Source: Actinomycetota bacterium (lineage in GTDB: Bacteria > Actinomycetota > AC-67). From it: a DNA stretch of 64,000 nucleotides. This document shows, in pieces, positions 6,187 through 15,379 of this stretch. The position numbers and the translations under genes are program-made. Below the pieces are notes generated by a model. That model ran no database searches. It was not told the origin of the DNA and saw only the letters and a list, made by a program, of their open reading frames with translations. How positions within the stretch are numbered: position 1 is the stretch's first letter; every line of letters starts with the position of its first letter. The stretch lies in assembly GCA_041658565.1 (NCBI GenBank), contig JBAZZY010000011.1:1-64000 (forward strand). The letters run 5' to 3'.

Positions 6187-8534
6187 AGACCGATGTCGGC
6201 ACTTCCCGGCACAGCGACGGCAGGGCCCTTGGACGGCGTCTCGTCGCCGGTCGGACCGGTTTCGGGGCGGTCGCGAAGCGATTGCTGCTGGGCAAGCCGA
6301 TTGCGACTGAAGAGGCCGGGCACCACCTCCTCCCAAAGATCCTGGCGTTGCCGGTGTTCGCGTCCGACGCACTTTCTTCGAATGCGTACGCGACCGAGGA
6401 AATCTTGCTGGTACTCGCGCTTGCGGGGTCGGGGAGTCTCAAGTGGTCGTTGCCGATCGCGGCGGCGGTGGCGACGGTCCTGACCATCGTGGTCATCTCA
6501 TACCGGCAAACGGTGCGCGCGTACCCGAGCGGCGGCGGCGCGTACATCGTCGCCAAGGAAAACCTCGGCGAGATCCCCGGACTGGTTGCGGCGGCGTCGT
6601 TACTGACCGACTACGTTCTTACCGTCGCGGTGAGCATCGCCGCGGGCGCGTTCGCATTGGCGTCGCTGGTGCCGGAGTTGCTGGATCACCGTGTGGCGGT
6701 TTCGTTGGCGTTCATCGCCTGCATCACCGTGGCGAACCTCCGGGGGGCTAGGGAGTCGGGGTTTGTGTTCGCGATCCCCACCTACGCCTTCGTGATTTCG
6801 AGTCTTACGCTGATCGGCGTGGGCTTGGCTCGATGCACCGTGGGAACTTGTCCGGTTGCGGCCGCGCCTGAGGCGTTGCATGTTACCCAAGGGCTGACCC
6901 TCTTCCTCGTCCTGCGCGCGTTCTCATCCGGTTCAACGGCGCTCACCGGTGTTGAGGCGATTGCCAACGGGGTTCCGGCGTTTCAAGGCGGTCGCCCCAA
7001 GGAACAGGCACACAACGCCGCAACGACGCTGGCGATCCTCGGAGTCTTGTCCGTCACCATGTTCGTCGGGCTCACCTACCTGGCGCACCGGATTGGAGTG
7101 CATCCGTCGGAGGATCGCTCGGTGGTGGCGCAGATCGCGTTTGCGGTGTTCGGTTCGGGGTTGGGTTTCGGCATCGTGCAGGTAGCGACGGCGCTGATCT
7201 TGGTCTTGGCCGCCAATACGGCCTATCAGGACTTCCCGCGACTGTCGTCGATCCTCGCGCGAGACCGGTACATGCCTCGTCAGTTCATCAACCGCGGGGA
7301 CAGGCTGGTCTTCTCGAACGGAATCATCGTGCTTTCGGGAATGGCTTCACTCTTGGTGTGGATCTATCACGCAGACGTCACGCGAATCATTCAGCTCTAC
7401 GTGGTCGGGGTGTTTACGAGCTTCACGTTGTCACAGATCGGCATGGTTGTGCACTGGCGTCGTCTTCGTGAACCAACCGGATGGCGTCGCCGCGCGGCAC
7501 TGAACACAGTGGGGGCCGTGGCAACCGGATTGGTGCTTATCGTGGTCGCGACGACGAAGTTCACTCACGGTGCATGGGTCGTCGTCGTCGCGATCCCGTT
7601 CATCGTGCTGGGGTTCAAGGGGATTCACTCCCACTACCGGTCTGTTGGGCGTCAGTTGAGGGTGCTGGAAGACCGGCCCCGCGCCGTTGCGGCAACCAGG
7701 GCGATCGTGTTGGTCGAAAACGTTGACGAGGCAACTTTGCGCGCGGTCGGGTATGCGCGCGCCCTTCGTCCGCGGGAGGTGCGAGGTCTGCACGTCGGCA
7801 CAGATCAGACTTCCGCCAAAGTTGTCGCGGACTGGAGCGCGTCCTGCTCGGGAACGCCGTTGGATGTCGTTCCCTCAGAGGGGAAGGGGCTGCCGGAAAT
7901 GATCCGGCGCTACGTGAAGTCACGGGCCTTCGCCGAGGACGAGTTCATCACCATCGTTGTGCCCGAAACGATTCGAACAGGCTGGCGTCAACTTATCGGC
8001 CGGTGGAGAACGCTGTTCAGCGAATCAACCCTGCGCGCTTTGCCCGGGGTCGTGGTGACGGATGTGCCGCTGTTGCGTGACCACGGCGCGACGTCCGCTA
8101 CGTCCGCCCCGCTGCGGCCGGTCGCTCCTTCGCGGGTCGAAGCGATCGTTCTCGCGTCGGCGGTACACAACGCAACGCTGCGCAGCATCGCCTACGCGCA
8201 GTCGCTGAGGCCGGCGGGCCTGACTGCGGTGAGCTTCAACATTGATCCGAGCGAAACTGCGCGAGTGATGGAGGAGTGGAACCGTTGGGGAGTCGACGTT
8301 CCGCTTGAGATCATCGACGCGCCTTTCCGAGATGTATCCGAATCCCTAGTGCGCTACGTCCGAAGATTGCGCGCGGAACGCCCGGGCTTGGTGGTGTCGG
8401 TAGTCATCCCGGAGTTCATCGTCGGCCGATGGTGGCACGGCTTCCTGCACAACCAAACGGCCCTCGCCCTGCGCGTCGCGCTGCTGTTTGAGCCCGGGGT
8501 TGTCGTCTCGAGCGTTCCCTACCACCTGGACTGA
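6183..8534 (+). CDS. KimA-like (YdaO-type) APC-superfamily potassium permease with duplicated C-terminal domain
   Basis: The start at 6183 overlaps the preceding stop (ATGA). The 783-residue protein has a 12-helix APC-superfamily core (about residues 45-500). Its signature segments match Bacillus KimA: SSNAYATEEILLVLALAG, SYRQTVRAYPSGGGAYIV, LTDYVLTVAVSIAAG, LRAFSSGSTALTGVEAI. KimA proteins are proton-coupled potassium importers. The cytosolic C-terminus is larger than usual and made of two related halves (about 510-640 and 650-783), each with a start like AIVL, a YARALRP/YAQSLRP segment and a VVPE/VIPE segment. It is divergent from a KdpDE-like two-component system, which supports potassium rather than amino acids as substrate. 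A generic amino-acid permease is the alternative. Confidence 0.82.
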   Translation: MKTDVGTSRHSDGRALGRRLVAGRTGFGAVAKRLLLGKPIATEEAGHHLLPKILALPVFASDALSSNAYATEEILLVLALAGSGSLKWSLPIAAAVATVLTIVVISYRQTVRAYPSGGGAYIVAKENLGEIPGLVAAASLLTDYVLTVAVSIAAGAFALASLVPELLDHRVAVSLAFIACITVANLRGARESGFVFAIPTYAFVISSLTLIGVGLARCTVGTCPVAAAPEALHVTQGLTLFLVLRAFSSGSTALTGVEAIANGVPAFQGGRPKEQAHNAATTLAILGVLSVTMFVGLTYLAHRIGVHPSEDRSVVAQIAFAVFGSGLGFGIVQVATALILVLAANTAYQDFPRLSSILARDRYMPRQFINRGDRLVFSNGIIVLSGMASLLVWIYHADVTRIIQLYVVGVFTSFTLSQIGMVVHWRRLREPTGWRRRAALNTVGAVATGLVLIVVATTKFTHGAWVVVVAIPFIVLGFKGIHSHYRSVGRQLRVLEDRPRAVAATRAIVLVENVDEATLRAVGYARALRPREVRGLHVGTDQTSAKVVADWSASCSGTPLDVVPSEGKGLPEMIRRYVKSRAFAEDEFITIVVPETIRTGWRQLIGRWRTLFSESTLRALPGVVVTDVPLLRDHGATSATSAPLRPVAPSRVEAIVLASAVHNATLRSIAYAQSLRPAGLTAVSFNIDPSETARVMEEWNRWGVDVPLEIIDAPFRDVSESLVRYVRRLRAERPGLVVSVVIPEFIVGRWWHGFLHNQTALALRVALLFEPGVVVSSVPYHLD

Positions 8535-8649
8535 GACACGCGCGCTCCGCGTCTGCACGTCGGCCCTGTTGGGTCCGTGGCTCCTGCCGGACAGGCCGCC
8601 GAAGATCGGGCAAAGCAGGAGATGTCGTAGCGTCAGCGAACAAATATGC

Positions 8650-11574
8650 ATGAAACGAACTGTTGCCGTTTTCGTTCTTGCGCTGGCGGTCATCGCCCCG
8701 ACGGCGAGTCCGGGCGCGCCGGGTTTTGGATCAGGGCACGCGCGCGCAGGCGTAGCCGTCGTGGACGCGAGTTGGCACCTGGGGGCGTCCCAAGGGCAGT
8801 ACGCAGATGCGCGATCGGTTCCCGGACCCGATGTGCCGGTTGACCCGTACGGTCATTCCACTTGGAAGGCGTCCTCATACGGGCTCGCTTCGCGGAGCAC
8901 GACGCGCGCGCTTGTTGTGGAGGATTCCGAAGGCAAGCGCGTCGCAATCATCACCCACGACCTTTACTTGCCGCAGGATCTGTTGACGCGTCGCGTCGCC
9001 GGGTTGCTTCAACAACACGATCGCGACGTTTCGCTCGGCCTGATCGACGGCGCCTACGTGGGGATTACGCCGGAGAACCTCGCGGTGACGGCGTCGCATA
9101 GTCACTCGTCGCCTTACTACTCGTCGCCCTCGTGGGGACTGTGGGTCTTCGAGGACGTCTTCGATGTGCGGTTCTTCGAGTACATGGCACAGAAGATGTC
9201 GCAAGCGGTGATTGAGGCATCAGGCAATCTTGTGCCGGTGCGTGTCGGTGGAGCCACCGTTCCGTTTAACGAGATCTCGAGTCACTCCTACGGCCCGCAG
9301 GTCGGCGATGATGGGACGCCGGCCGGTCAGCCGTGGTCGTTCACAGCCGGCCGGATCACGGTCGTGAGTTTCGATGATCTTTCGGATCCCGGATCGCCGC
9401 GACCGCTGGCGACGTGGCTCATCATGGGGCTGCACCCGGAGTGGGTTTTTGGCGACGGGCTGCTCAACGGCGACATCACCCATGCGTTGTACCGGGTCAC
9501 CGATCGCGAGATTGGTGGAGTCACGCTTTGGTCTCAGCGGGAGACAGGCACGTCCGGTCCCCACAAGGACACGCGGGTGCATCCTCCCGAGGCTCGCAGG
9601 GAATTTCAGGACATGAAGTTCGGCCAGCTCGAGCGAGCCGCGCGCCTGTTGGCGGATCGCGTTGCGCAGACTCGAGCAAACATCGAGCGTTGGTCTCGGG
9701 GAGAGGGATCCGCGGAGATGCCGAACTTGTTCGCGCCGCTGCGCGAGGACTTCGAAGTGGCGGCGGTTTCGGTTCGCGTCGCACCGCCGACGACGCGCCC
9801 CTACCCGGGTGTGTCGAACTGCAACACTGCAAGGGCCTTTAGAGGAGATCCGGGAGTGCCCGTTGCGGGACTTCCCGACTGCGAGTTTCCCTTTGGCGAC
9901 GCGACTCATCCGGTCATGGACGCGTCGCCGGTGGATCTTTCAACGTTGTACGACGAAGCGCGCGCCGCCGGGGTTCCTATTCCCTCCAGCTACGGCGCAA
10001 CCGCCTTCACCGGTGTCGAGGAGACGATCGCCGTGCATCTGCAAGCGATGCGACTCGGCGACATTGGTATCACCTTCGCTCCGGCCGAGCAGTTCACGGA
10101 TCAGGTTCTCAACATCGAGAGCCGGCTCGACCTGATCGAAGACAACCTCTGGGAAGGGTGGGACTGGACGACCGTGCAGCCGTGCACGCAGGGCGCGGAT
10201 ACTCGCTGGACATGTCCGGATCCACGGAAACCGCAGACGTCGCTTCCTCCGGTGACCGATGTGGCGTATCGAACGATGCGCGCGCAGATACACAACGACG
10301 CCGACGGGTGGGACGACCCCGAGTACGCGCCGTACGCGGATTCCGAGCCGGTGGATCCGGCTCAGATCAAGGGGAACTTCACCCGCGAGGAACTGGCCGA
10401 GAACGGTTTTCGGCTTCCGATCGCGGTGGGGATGGCAAACGACTACTGGGGGTACATCCCCTCGTACCGCGAGTACCGGTCGCACGACCACTACCGCAAG
10501 GCGCTCTCGGGCCTCGGGCCGCACGGCTCCGATTTCCTGGCGACCAGGCTGGCGCGCATGGCCGCGTCGTTGAACGGGGGAGACGACCTTGCGCTCTCGC
10601 CACTGGATCTTGCGTACCAGGCCGAGGGCGTCCGGGCCGATCTGCTCGCGCAGCATCTTGGAGAGCTGTCGGCCGCCTTCACTGCCGCATATGAGGCATC
10701 GTTGCCCGCCGACGGTGGTGTCGTTGGAGTCGTCGAGCAGCCGATCGACGTTCGCCGTTTCGACGCCGCGAGTGTGCGTTGGATCGGTGGATCGAGCTAC
10801 GACGATCTTCCCAACGTGCGGGTAGAGAGGCTCGTGGATAATCGCTGGGAGCAGTGGGGAGACCAAACGGGCGAGGTCCAGGTCATGGTGGACTCCCCGG
10901 TTCCCGCCGAACTTCCGGCGTGGCGAGCCGGGGAGTTCGCGTGGACGTGGACGGCATCGTTCGAGGCGTTCGTGTCCGATCTCGAGCGCCCCGGGGGTCG
11001 CCCCGGCGTTACGCCCGAGGGGGCGTACCGCTTCGTGATCGACGGGGTTCGCCGGTCGGGCGCACCGTCGCGCGTCGAGCCGTATCACCTGGAGAGCGAG
11101 TCGTTCCGTGTGCGCCCTTGGGCCGGCATCACGGTTGAGGATCTGCGCGTGGAGCCCGGTGGCGACGTTTCGTTCCGCGTGGGGCCTGTCGGCACCCACG
11201 CCTTTGGAACCCCCAATACCTACGTCGTCGGCCCCGTCGACTACCCGGATTCGTATGAGAGCCGTTTCCCGTTCATTCGCAACGAGCGCCGGCTGTTTAC
11301 GTACGGACTGGCCGATCCGGCGCGCCACCAGCAGTACTGCCCGCAGTGCAGCTTCCGGCCGTGGGCGGATACCGCCGCGGTGGCTTCGGCGACGGTGACG
11401 GTTGCGCGCGCGGACGGCGTGAGTGAGTCCGTGCCGGCCGAGTTTGATCCGGAAACCGGATGGTGGGTGGCGCATGCAGAACTGAGTCCGGGCGAGCGCG
11501 CGTCGGTAGAACCCGGCGGCATCGTGGATACGTATGGAGAGACCAACGGTCAGCGTGTGGAGGTTGTCGGATGA
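8650..11574 (+). CDS. Secreted neutral/alkaline ceramidase-like protein, long form
   Basis: The start at 8650 was chosen because a signal peptide begins there (MKRTVAVFVLALAVIAPTAS); no strong ribosome binding site is present. The 974-residue product has an N-terminal domain of the neutral/alkaline non-lysosomal ceramidase family. ASHSHSSP at 148-155 corresponds to the metal-binding His-x-His motif, and WLIMGLHPEW is another His-containing strand. Family enzymes cleave the N-acyl bond of ceramide with zinc. The protein is longer than typical ceramidases; the C-terminal 250 residues look beta-rich. Substrate in this host is unknown. Its stop overlaps the next, related gene (ATGA), giving a tandem pair. 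Confidence 0.72.
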   Translation: MKRTVAVFVLALAVIAPTASPGAPGFGSGHARAGVAVVDASWHLGASQGQYADARSVPGPDVPVDPYGHSTWKASSYGLASRSTTRALVVEDSEGKRVAIITHDLYLPQDLLTRRVAGLLQQHDRDVSLGLIDGAYVGITPENLAVTASHSHSSPYYSSPSWGLWVFEDVFDVRFFEYMAQKMSQAVIEASGNLVPVRVGGATVPFNEISSHSYGPQVGDDGTPAGQPWSFTAGRITVVSFDDLSDPGSPRPLATWLIMGLHPEWVFGDGLLNGDITHALYRVTDREIGGVTLWSQRETGTSGPHKDTRVHPPEARREFQDMKFGQLERAARLLADRVAQTRANIERWSRGEGSAEMPNLFAPLREDFEVAAVSVRVAPPTTRPYPGVSNCNTARAFRGDPGVPVAGLPDCEFPFGDATHPVMDASPVDLSTLYDEARAAGVPIPSSYGATAFTGVEETIAVHLQAMRLGDIGITFAPAEQFTDQVLNIESRLDLIEDNLWEGWDWTTVQPCTQGADTRWTCPDPRKPQTSLPPVTDVAYRTMRAQIHNDADGWDDPEYAPYADSEPVDPAQIKGNFTREELAENGFRLPIAVGMANDYWGYIPSYREYRSHDHYRKALSGLGPHGSDFLATRLARMAASLNGGDDLALSPLDLAYQAEGVRADLLAQHLGELSAAFTAAYEASLPADGGVVGVVEQPIDVRRFDAASVRWIGGSSYDDLPNVRVERLVDNRWEQWGDQTGEVQVMVDSPVPAELPAWRAGEFAWTWTASFEAFVSDLERPGGRPGVTPEGAYRFVIDGVRRSGAPSRVEPYHLESESFRVRPWAGITVEDLRVEPGGDVSFRVGPVGTHAFGTPNTYVVGPVDYPDSYESRFPFIRNERRLFTYGLADPARHQQYCPQCSFRPWADTAAVASATVTVARADGVSESVPAEFDPETGWWVAHAELSPGERASVEPGGIVDTYGETNGQRVEVVG

Positions 11575-13013
11575 AGCGAATCACTCTGGTGCTTGCCGTC
11601 GTGTTGATGGCTCTGCCGGCCATGTACGCCATTCCTGCGCCGGCTTCTGCGGACTTCCGAGTCGGCGCGGCTGCCGTGGATGTTTCTCCGTCCAAACTGG
11701 TGGACCTCGCCACCCAGCGCGTGTGTCTCGGCGGCTTCGGGATCGGGTGCTCGCGTCCTGCAACCGGCGAGCGCGAAACGTTGTACGCGCGCGCCATCGT
11801 CATCGAGTCCGGCGGGAGCAAGGTCGCGATTGCCACGTCGTCGAACATCGGGCTGTTCGCTAAGTACAAGGATGAGTTCGGTCCGGCCGGGGCCTACGAC
11901 GTTCGTCTCGCGGCGTCCCAGGCAACCGGGATTCCGTCTTCGTCGATCATGATCACGTCGGACCATTCGCACTCCAGTCCCGACGTCGAAGGCATTTGGG
12001 GTGGAGTAGACCCCGAGTACCTTCGCAAACTCGCGACCGGACTGATCCAGGCGATCTACGAAGCGAACCGCTCGCTGGAGCCTGCGGAGTTGTACGTCGG
12101 TGCCGCGACGTACGAACCCAGCAACCCGGACGAACTCAAGAACCACTGGGACGGGACCGGCGGTGTCCTGGATCAGATCGACCGCGAACTTCGCGTCTTC
12201 CAGGCTCGGCGCGCAGACGAAACCGTCATCGCCACGCTCATCAACTTCTCGCCGCACGCGTCGGTACTGGACGAGGAGAGTCTCGCTTCGGGGGACTGGA
12301 CCGGCACGCTGGCGAACAACTACGCCGTGGAGCACGGTGGCGTGGCCCTGGGCATGGTGGGCGCGCTCGGCGGCATCGGAGCGCGTTTCGATGAAGATGA
12401 GTTCGATGAGTTCCTCGTCTTCGTGGACGGGTTGGCAGACCGGGCAATGGCGTCGGCAACGAGGATTGAAACACCGGGTGTTGCCGCAGGGCTAACGTTC
12501 ATTCGCGAGCCGCTGACCGCGCCGATCTTGTATGCGGCGTACGTTCCAATGAACAGCCAGCACCCGGCGAACGTCATCGAGGCCTCGATCGATCGTTCTG
12601 TGATGCACCCCTGGGCGACCGGTGCGGTCATGGGGACGCATGTGTCGGCCATTCGGGTGGGCGACGTCCTGTTTGGCGGCACTCCCGGGGAGGCATACCC
12701 GGAGATCAGCTTCGCACTGTCACGTGGCGTTACTGCCTCCGAACACTTCATCTTCGGGCTTACCAACGATCAGGTCGGGTACCTGATTTCTCCACTCGAG
12801 GGCGTTCCGACGCCGGCGCAGAACGGCGCGCTGTATCCGGCGTTCGGCAACGACAACTGGGCGCTGTCGGTAAGCCCGACGATTGGTGAGCACGTGTCGT
12901 GCACATTGCGAGATATCGCAGGGGGACTCGGGTTCCAAGTGGAGCCGAAATTGGAGCGGTGCTCGGCGCTGACGGCAACCGACGGCCTGGCTCCGCCGCC
13001 GGAACTGCCCTGA
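11571..13013 (+). CDS. Secreted neutral/alkaline ceramidase-like protein, short form
   Basis: This gene starts in the stop codon of the upstream relative (ATGA). The 480-residue protein has a signal peptide ending near APASA (residues 23-27). RVGAAAVDVSP marks the first strand of the ceramidase fold, and SDHSHSSP at 130-137 carries the expected metal-binding histidines. LINFSPHASVL and FGGTPGEAYPEISF also fit the neutral ceramidase N-terminal domain, which is present without a long C-terminal extension. The tandem, overlapping arrangement with the 974-residue relative suggests two secreted hydrolases acting on related amide-linked lipids. Substrate is inference. Confidence 0.72.
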   Translation: MKRITLVLAVVLMALPAMYAIPAPASADFRVGAAAVDVSPSKLVDLATQRVCLGGFGIGCSRPATGERETLYARAIVIESGGSKVAIATSSNIGLFAKYKDEFGPAGAYDVRLAASQATGIPSSSIMITSDHSHSSPDVEGIWGGVDPEYLRKLATGLIQAIYEANRSLEPAELYVGAATYEPSNPDELKNHWDGTGGVLDQIDRELRVFQARRADETVIATLINFSPHASVLDEESLASGDWTGTLANNYAVEHGGVALGMVGALGGIGARFDEDEFDEFLVFVDGLADRAMASATRIETPGVAAGLTFIREPLTAPILYAAYVPMNSQHPANVIEASIDRSVMHPWATGAVMGTHVSAIRVGDVLFGGTPGEAYPEISFALSRGVTASEHFIFGLTNDQVGYLISPLEGVPTPAQNGALYPAFGNDNWALSVSPTIGEHVSCTLRDIAGGLGFQVEPKLERCSALTATDGLAPPPELP

Positions 13014-13021
13014 GGCAGCGG

Positions 13022-13204
13022 TCAGCGGCTAGCGGGTACCGTCAGGTGGTCGAGCAACTTCTTCAGAACCTCTTCGTCGCGCTTTAGCCCCTGGCGGAAC
13101 TCGTAGCTGTCGGTTCCGGCGATCTCCCTGTGGAGATCCGAGACGTACTCCGTGAGGACCCGCTGAAGCAGCGCGGCCTCCTCGGCGATCAGTGAGAGTT
13201 CCAT
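13022..13204 (-). CDS. Small helical protein of unknown function
   Basis: The 60-residue protein starts MELSLIAEEAALLQRVLTEY and is almost entirely charged amphipathic helix (EEEVLKKLLDHL-type). It lies between a plus-strand gene ending at 13013 and one starting at 13324. Small helical proteins starting MELSLxxEEAxLLxxVL recur in actinobacteria beside metabolic genes, but I know of no function. The longer open frame back to 13324 has no coding character. Confidence 0.5.
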   Translation of the reverse strand: MELSLIAEEAALLQRVLTEYVSDLHREIAGTDSYEFRQGLKRDEEVLKKLLDHLTVPASR

Positions 13205-13323
13205 GTCCTTATCGTAGGTCGCCGATCGGGAGCGGACCAGAGGCGGATGGAAGCGGTGTGCGGGCTTGCCGTACTCTTGGGGGGGCGCGCGAGGGCCGCG
13301 GCCACCCCGAAGGAGATCTCCCA

Positions 13324-14892
13324 ATGGAGCAACCCGTCACGCAGGAAGCCACGCTCGTCTCGTTCAACCCCGCCACGGGGAAAGAGCGGACGCGGATCCC
13401 GGCGAACACGCCCGAGGATGTCAGGGCGGCGGTGGCGCACGCGCGCGAGGCCGCTCCGGCATGGGCCGCGCTTCCGGTACGCGCGCGCGCGGAACTGCTT
13501 AACCAAGTCCGCTACCGAATTGCCGCAAGTATGGACGAGATCCTCGAAACGGTTGCCGAGGAAAACGGCAAGCCGCGCGCTGAGGCGCTCACGCACGACG
13601 TCCTGCCGAGCATGCTGACGCTGGCGTACCTGGGCCGCATCGCGCCGAAGGCGTTGCGCGCGCGCAGCACCGGGCGCGCGCTCGGTCTGGCGTTTGGGTC
13701 GGAGTCAAAGATCGAGTGGCGGCCATTCGGTGTTGTCGGGTGCATCACGCCGTGGAACTACCCGATGTTCTTGAGTTTCATGGCGATCACGCCGGCGCTG
13801 CTCGCCGGCAATACCGTGGTGCTGAAGCCGTCGGAGATGACGCCCGCGGTTGGCGAGTTGATCCGCGAGGTGCTGGCTCCGCTGCCGCCGGGCGTGGCGA
13901 CCATCGTGCAGGGCGGGGGAGATGTCGGCGCCGCATTGGTGGACGCTCCCTGCGACAAGATCTGCTTCATCGGTTCGGGCGGCACGGGGCGGCGCATCGC
14001 GGAGGCCGCCGCGCGCCACCTGACCCCCGTTGTGATGGAGTTGGGCGGCCAGGACGCGACGCTCGTGTGCGACGACGCAAATCTCGATCTTGCGTCCTCG
14101 GGCGTGCTGTGGGGGTCGTTCCTCAACGCCGGGCAGACTTGCTGCGCCATCGAGCGTATCTATGTCGCCGAGTCGGTGGCCGACGAGTTCGAGCGGCTGC
14201 TGGTGGAAAAGCTCGGCAAGGTTCGCACGGGCGTTGCGGATTCCGACATCGGACCGCTGACTATCGCGCGCCAACTCGACGTTGTTCGGCGTCACGTGGA
14301 CGACGCGATCAGTAAGGGCGCGCGCCTGTTGGCGGGGGGACCCAACGGCGCGGTGCGCGCGCCCGATGGTTCGCGATGGTTCGCGCCGACGATTATCGCG
14401 GGCCGTTCCGCAGACATGGACATCTTCCGCGAGGAGACCTTCGGACCGGTGGTGTCGATCGTGCGGGTTGCCGACGACGACGAAGCAGTGCGTCGCGCGA
14501 ACGGCGAAGGCTTCAACTTGACGGCGTCGGTGTGGACGCGCGACGCCAAGCGCGGCGTGCGGATCCGCTCGCAGTTGCGCGCCGGCGGCGTCAGCATCAA
14601 CGACCACGGCGCGGGCGCCGGCGTTCCATGGGGAACGTGGGGCGGCGTCGGCGAGTCCGGCTACGGCCGGCTGAACGGCCCGCTCGGTTTGCGTGAGTTC
14701 GCGGTACCCGTCAGCGCCTCGCGCAGCATGCTGAACATGAAGAAGTTGTGGTGGTACCCCTATGACGAGGCGACCAACAAAACGTTGCGCGGCGTTGCGG
14801 AGTTGATTGGTGATCCGCGCTTGGCCGTTAAGGCGAAGGCGCTGCGCGAGATCGGCACCAACGCTTTGCGCGCAATTCGGGCCAAAATCTAA
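13324..14892 (+). CDS. NAD(P)-dependent aldehyde dehydrogenase
   Basis: The start at 13324 follows AAGGAGAT at 13310-13317. The 522-residue protein is a complete aldehyde dehydrogenase: TPWNYP with N144, the cofactor motif GSGGTG near 217-222, general base E239 in VMELGGQDA, and catalytic Cys at 273 in GQTCCAIE. EETFGPVVSI and the C-terminal fold elements are also present. A basic tail of about 60 residues (from MLNMKKLWWYPYDE) extends past the usual end and may be a membrane-association segment, as in fatty-aldehyde dehydrogenases. The substrate is not determined. Confidence 0.9.
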   Translation: MEQPVTQEATLVSFNPATGKERTRIPANTPEDVRAAVAHAREAAPAWAALPVRARAELLNQVRYRIAASMDEILETVAEENGKPRAEALTHDVLPSMLTLAYLGRIAPKALRARSTGRALGLAFGSESKIEWRPFGVVGCITPWNYPMFLSFMAITPALLAGNTVVLKPSEMTPAVGELIREVLAPLPPGVATIVQGGGDVGAALVDAPCDKICFIGSGGTGRRIAEAAARHLTPVVMELGGQDATLVCDDANLDLASSGVLWGSFLNAGQTCCAIERIYVAESVADEFERLLVEKLGKVRTGVADSDIGPLTIARQLDVVRRHVDDAISKGARLLAGGPNGAVRAPDGSRWFAPTIIAGRSADMDIFREETFGPVVSIVRVADDDEAVRRANGEGFNLTASVWTRDAKRGVRIRSQLRAGGVSINDHGAGAGVPWGTWGGVGESGYGRLNGPLGLREFAVPVSASRSMLNMKKLWWYPYDEATNKTLRGVAELIGDPRLAVKAKALREIGTNALRAIRAKI

Positions 14893-14989
14893 GCGTTTCC
14901 ACACACCGTCCTAAGCTCGCTCACAGGTGGTTCCCAGACTCGCGGTGTTGAATGAGTACCAGGGAAGCGGGCAAAAGGAGTTGATTACT

Positions 14990-15292
14990 GTGTGGGACCG
15001 GTATCCAAGACAGATGCCTCACCACGACGCGTGGGGCGGCCCGGACACTTTGTGGGTCGTCTTGATGGTCGTGCTCATCGCGGCATTCGTAGGTGTCCTT
15101 GTGTGGATGGTCGCGAACGCGCGCAGCAAGTCTCGCCCGGCGTCTGCCGCCGTTCTTCCGCCGCCGCCGCCACCCGCTTTGCGGAGCGACGGGGCCCTGG
15201 AGCACGCGCGCATGCGTTACGCGCGCGGCGAGATCTCCCGCGAGGAGTTCTTGCAGGTGGTTCAAGATCTCGGCGGCCCGGCCGCCCCGTAG
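14990..15292 (+). CDS. Single-pass membrane protein with SHOCT domain
   Basis: GTG at 14990 is favoured because AAAAGGAG lies at 14973-14980; the upstream ATG/GTG candidates lack such a site. The 100-residue product has one membrane helix (about residues 22-44, TLWVVLMVVLIAAFVGVLVWMV) and a poly-proline linker (seven prolines). A C-terminal SHOCT motif reads ALEHARMRYARGEISREEFLQVVQDL. SHOCT domains are short oligomerisation modules found at the ends of many membrane proteins. No operon partner. Confidence 0.75.
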   Translation: MWDRYPRQMPHHDAWGGPDTLWVVLMVVLIAAFVGVLVWMVANARSKSRPASAAVLPPPPPPALRSDGALEHARMRYARGEISREEFLQVVQDLGGPAAP

Positions 15293-15379
15293 CGCGCGCC
15301 TGAACAACCGGTGGCGGGGGCTCGCCGCGTTCCCCGCCACCGGCGCGCGCCGCCTCGCCGAAGAGTTCGCGGCGGCGCG

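Noticed and set aside
9940..11475. 511-codon minus-strand frame inside the long ceramidase-like gene
   Set aside because: No domain, Arg/His-rich sequence typical of antisense reading of GC-rich coding DNA.
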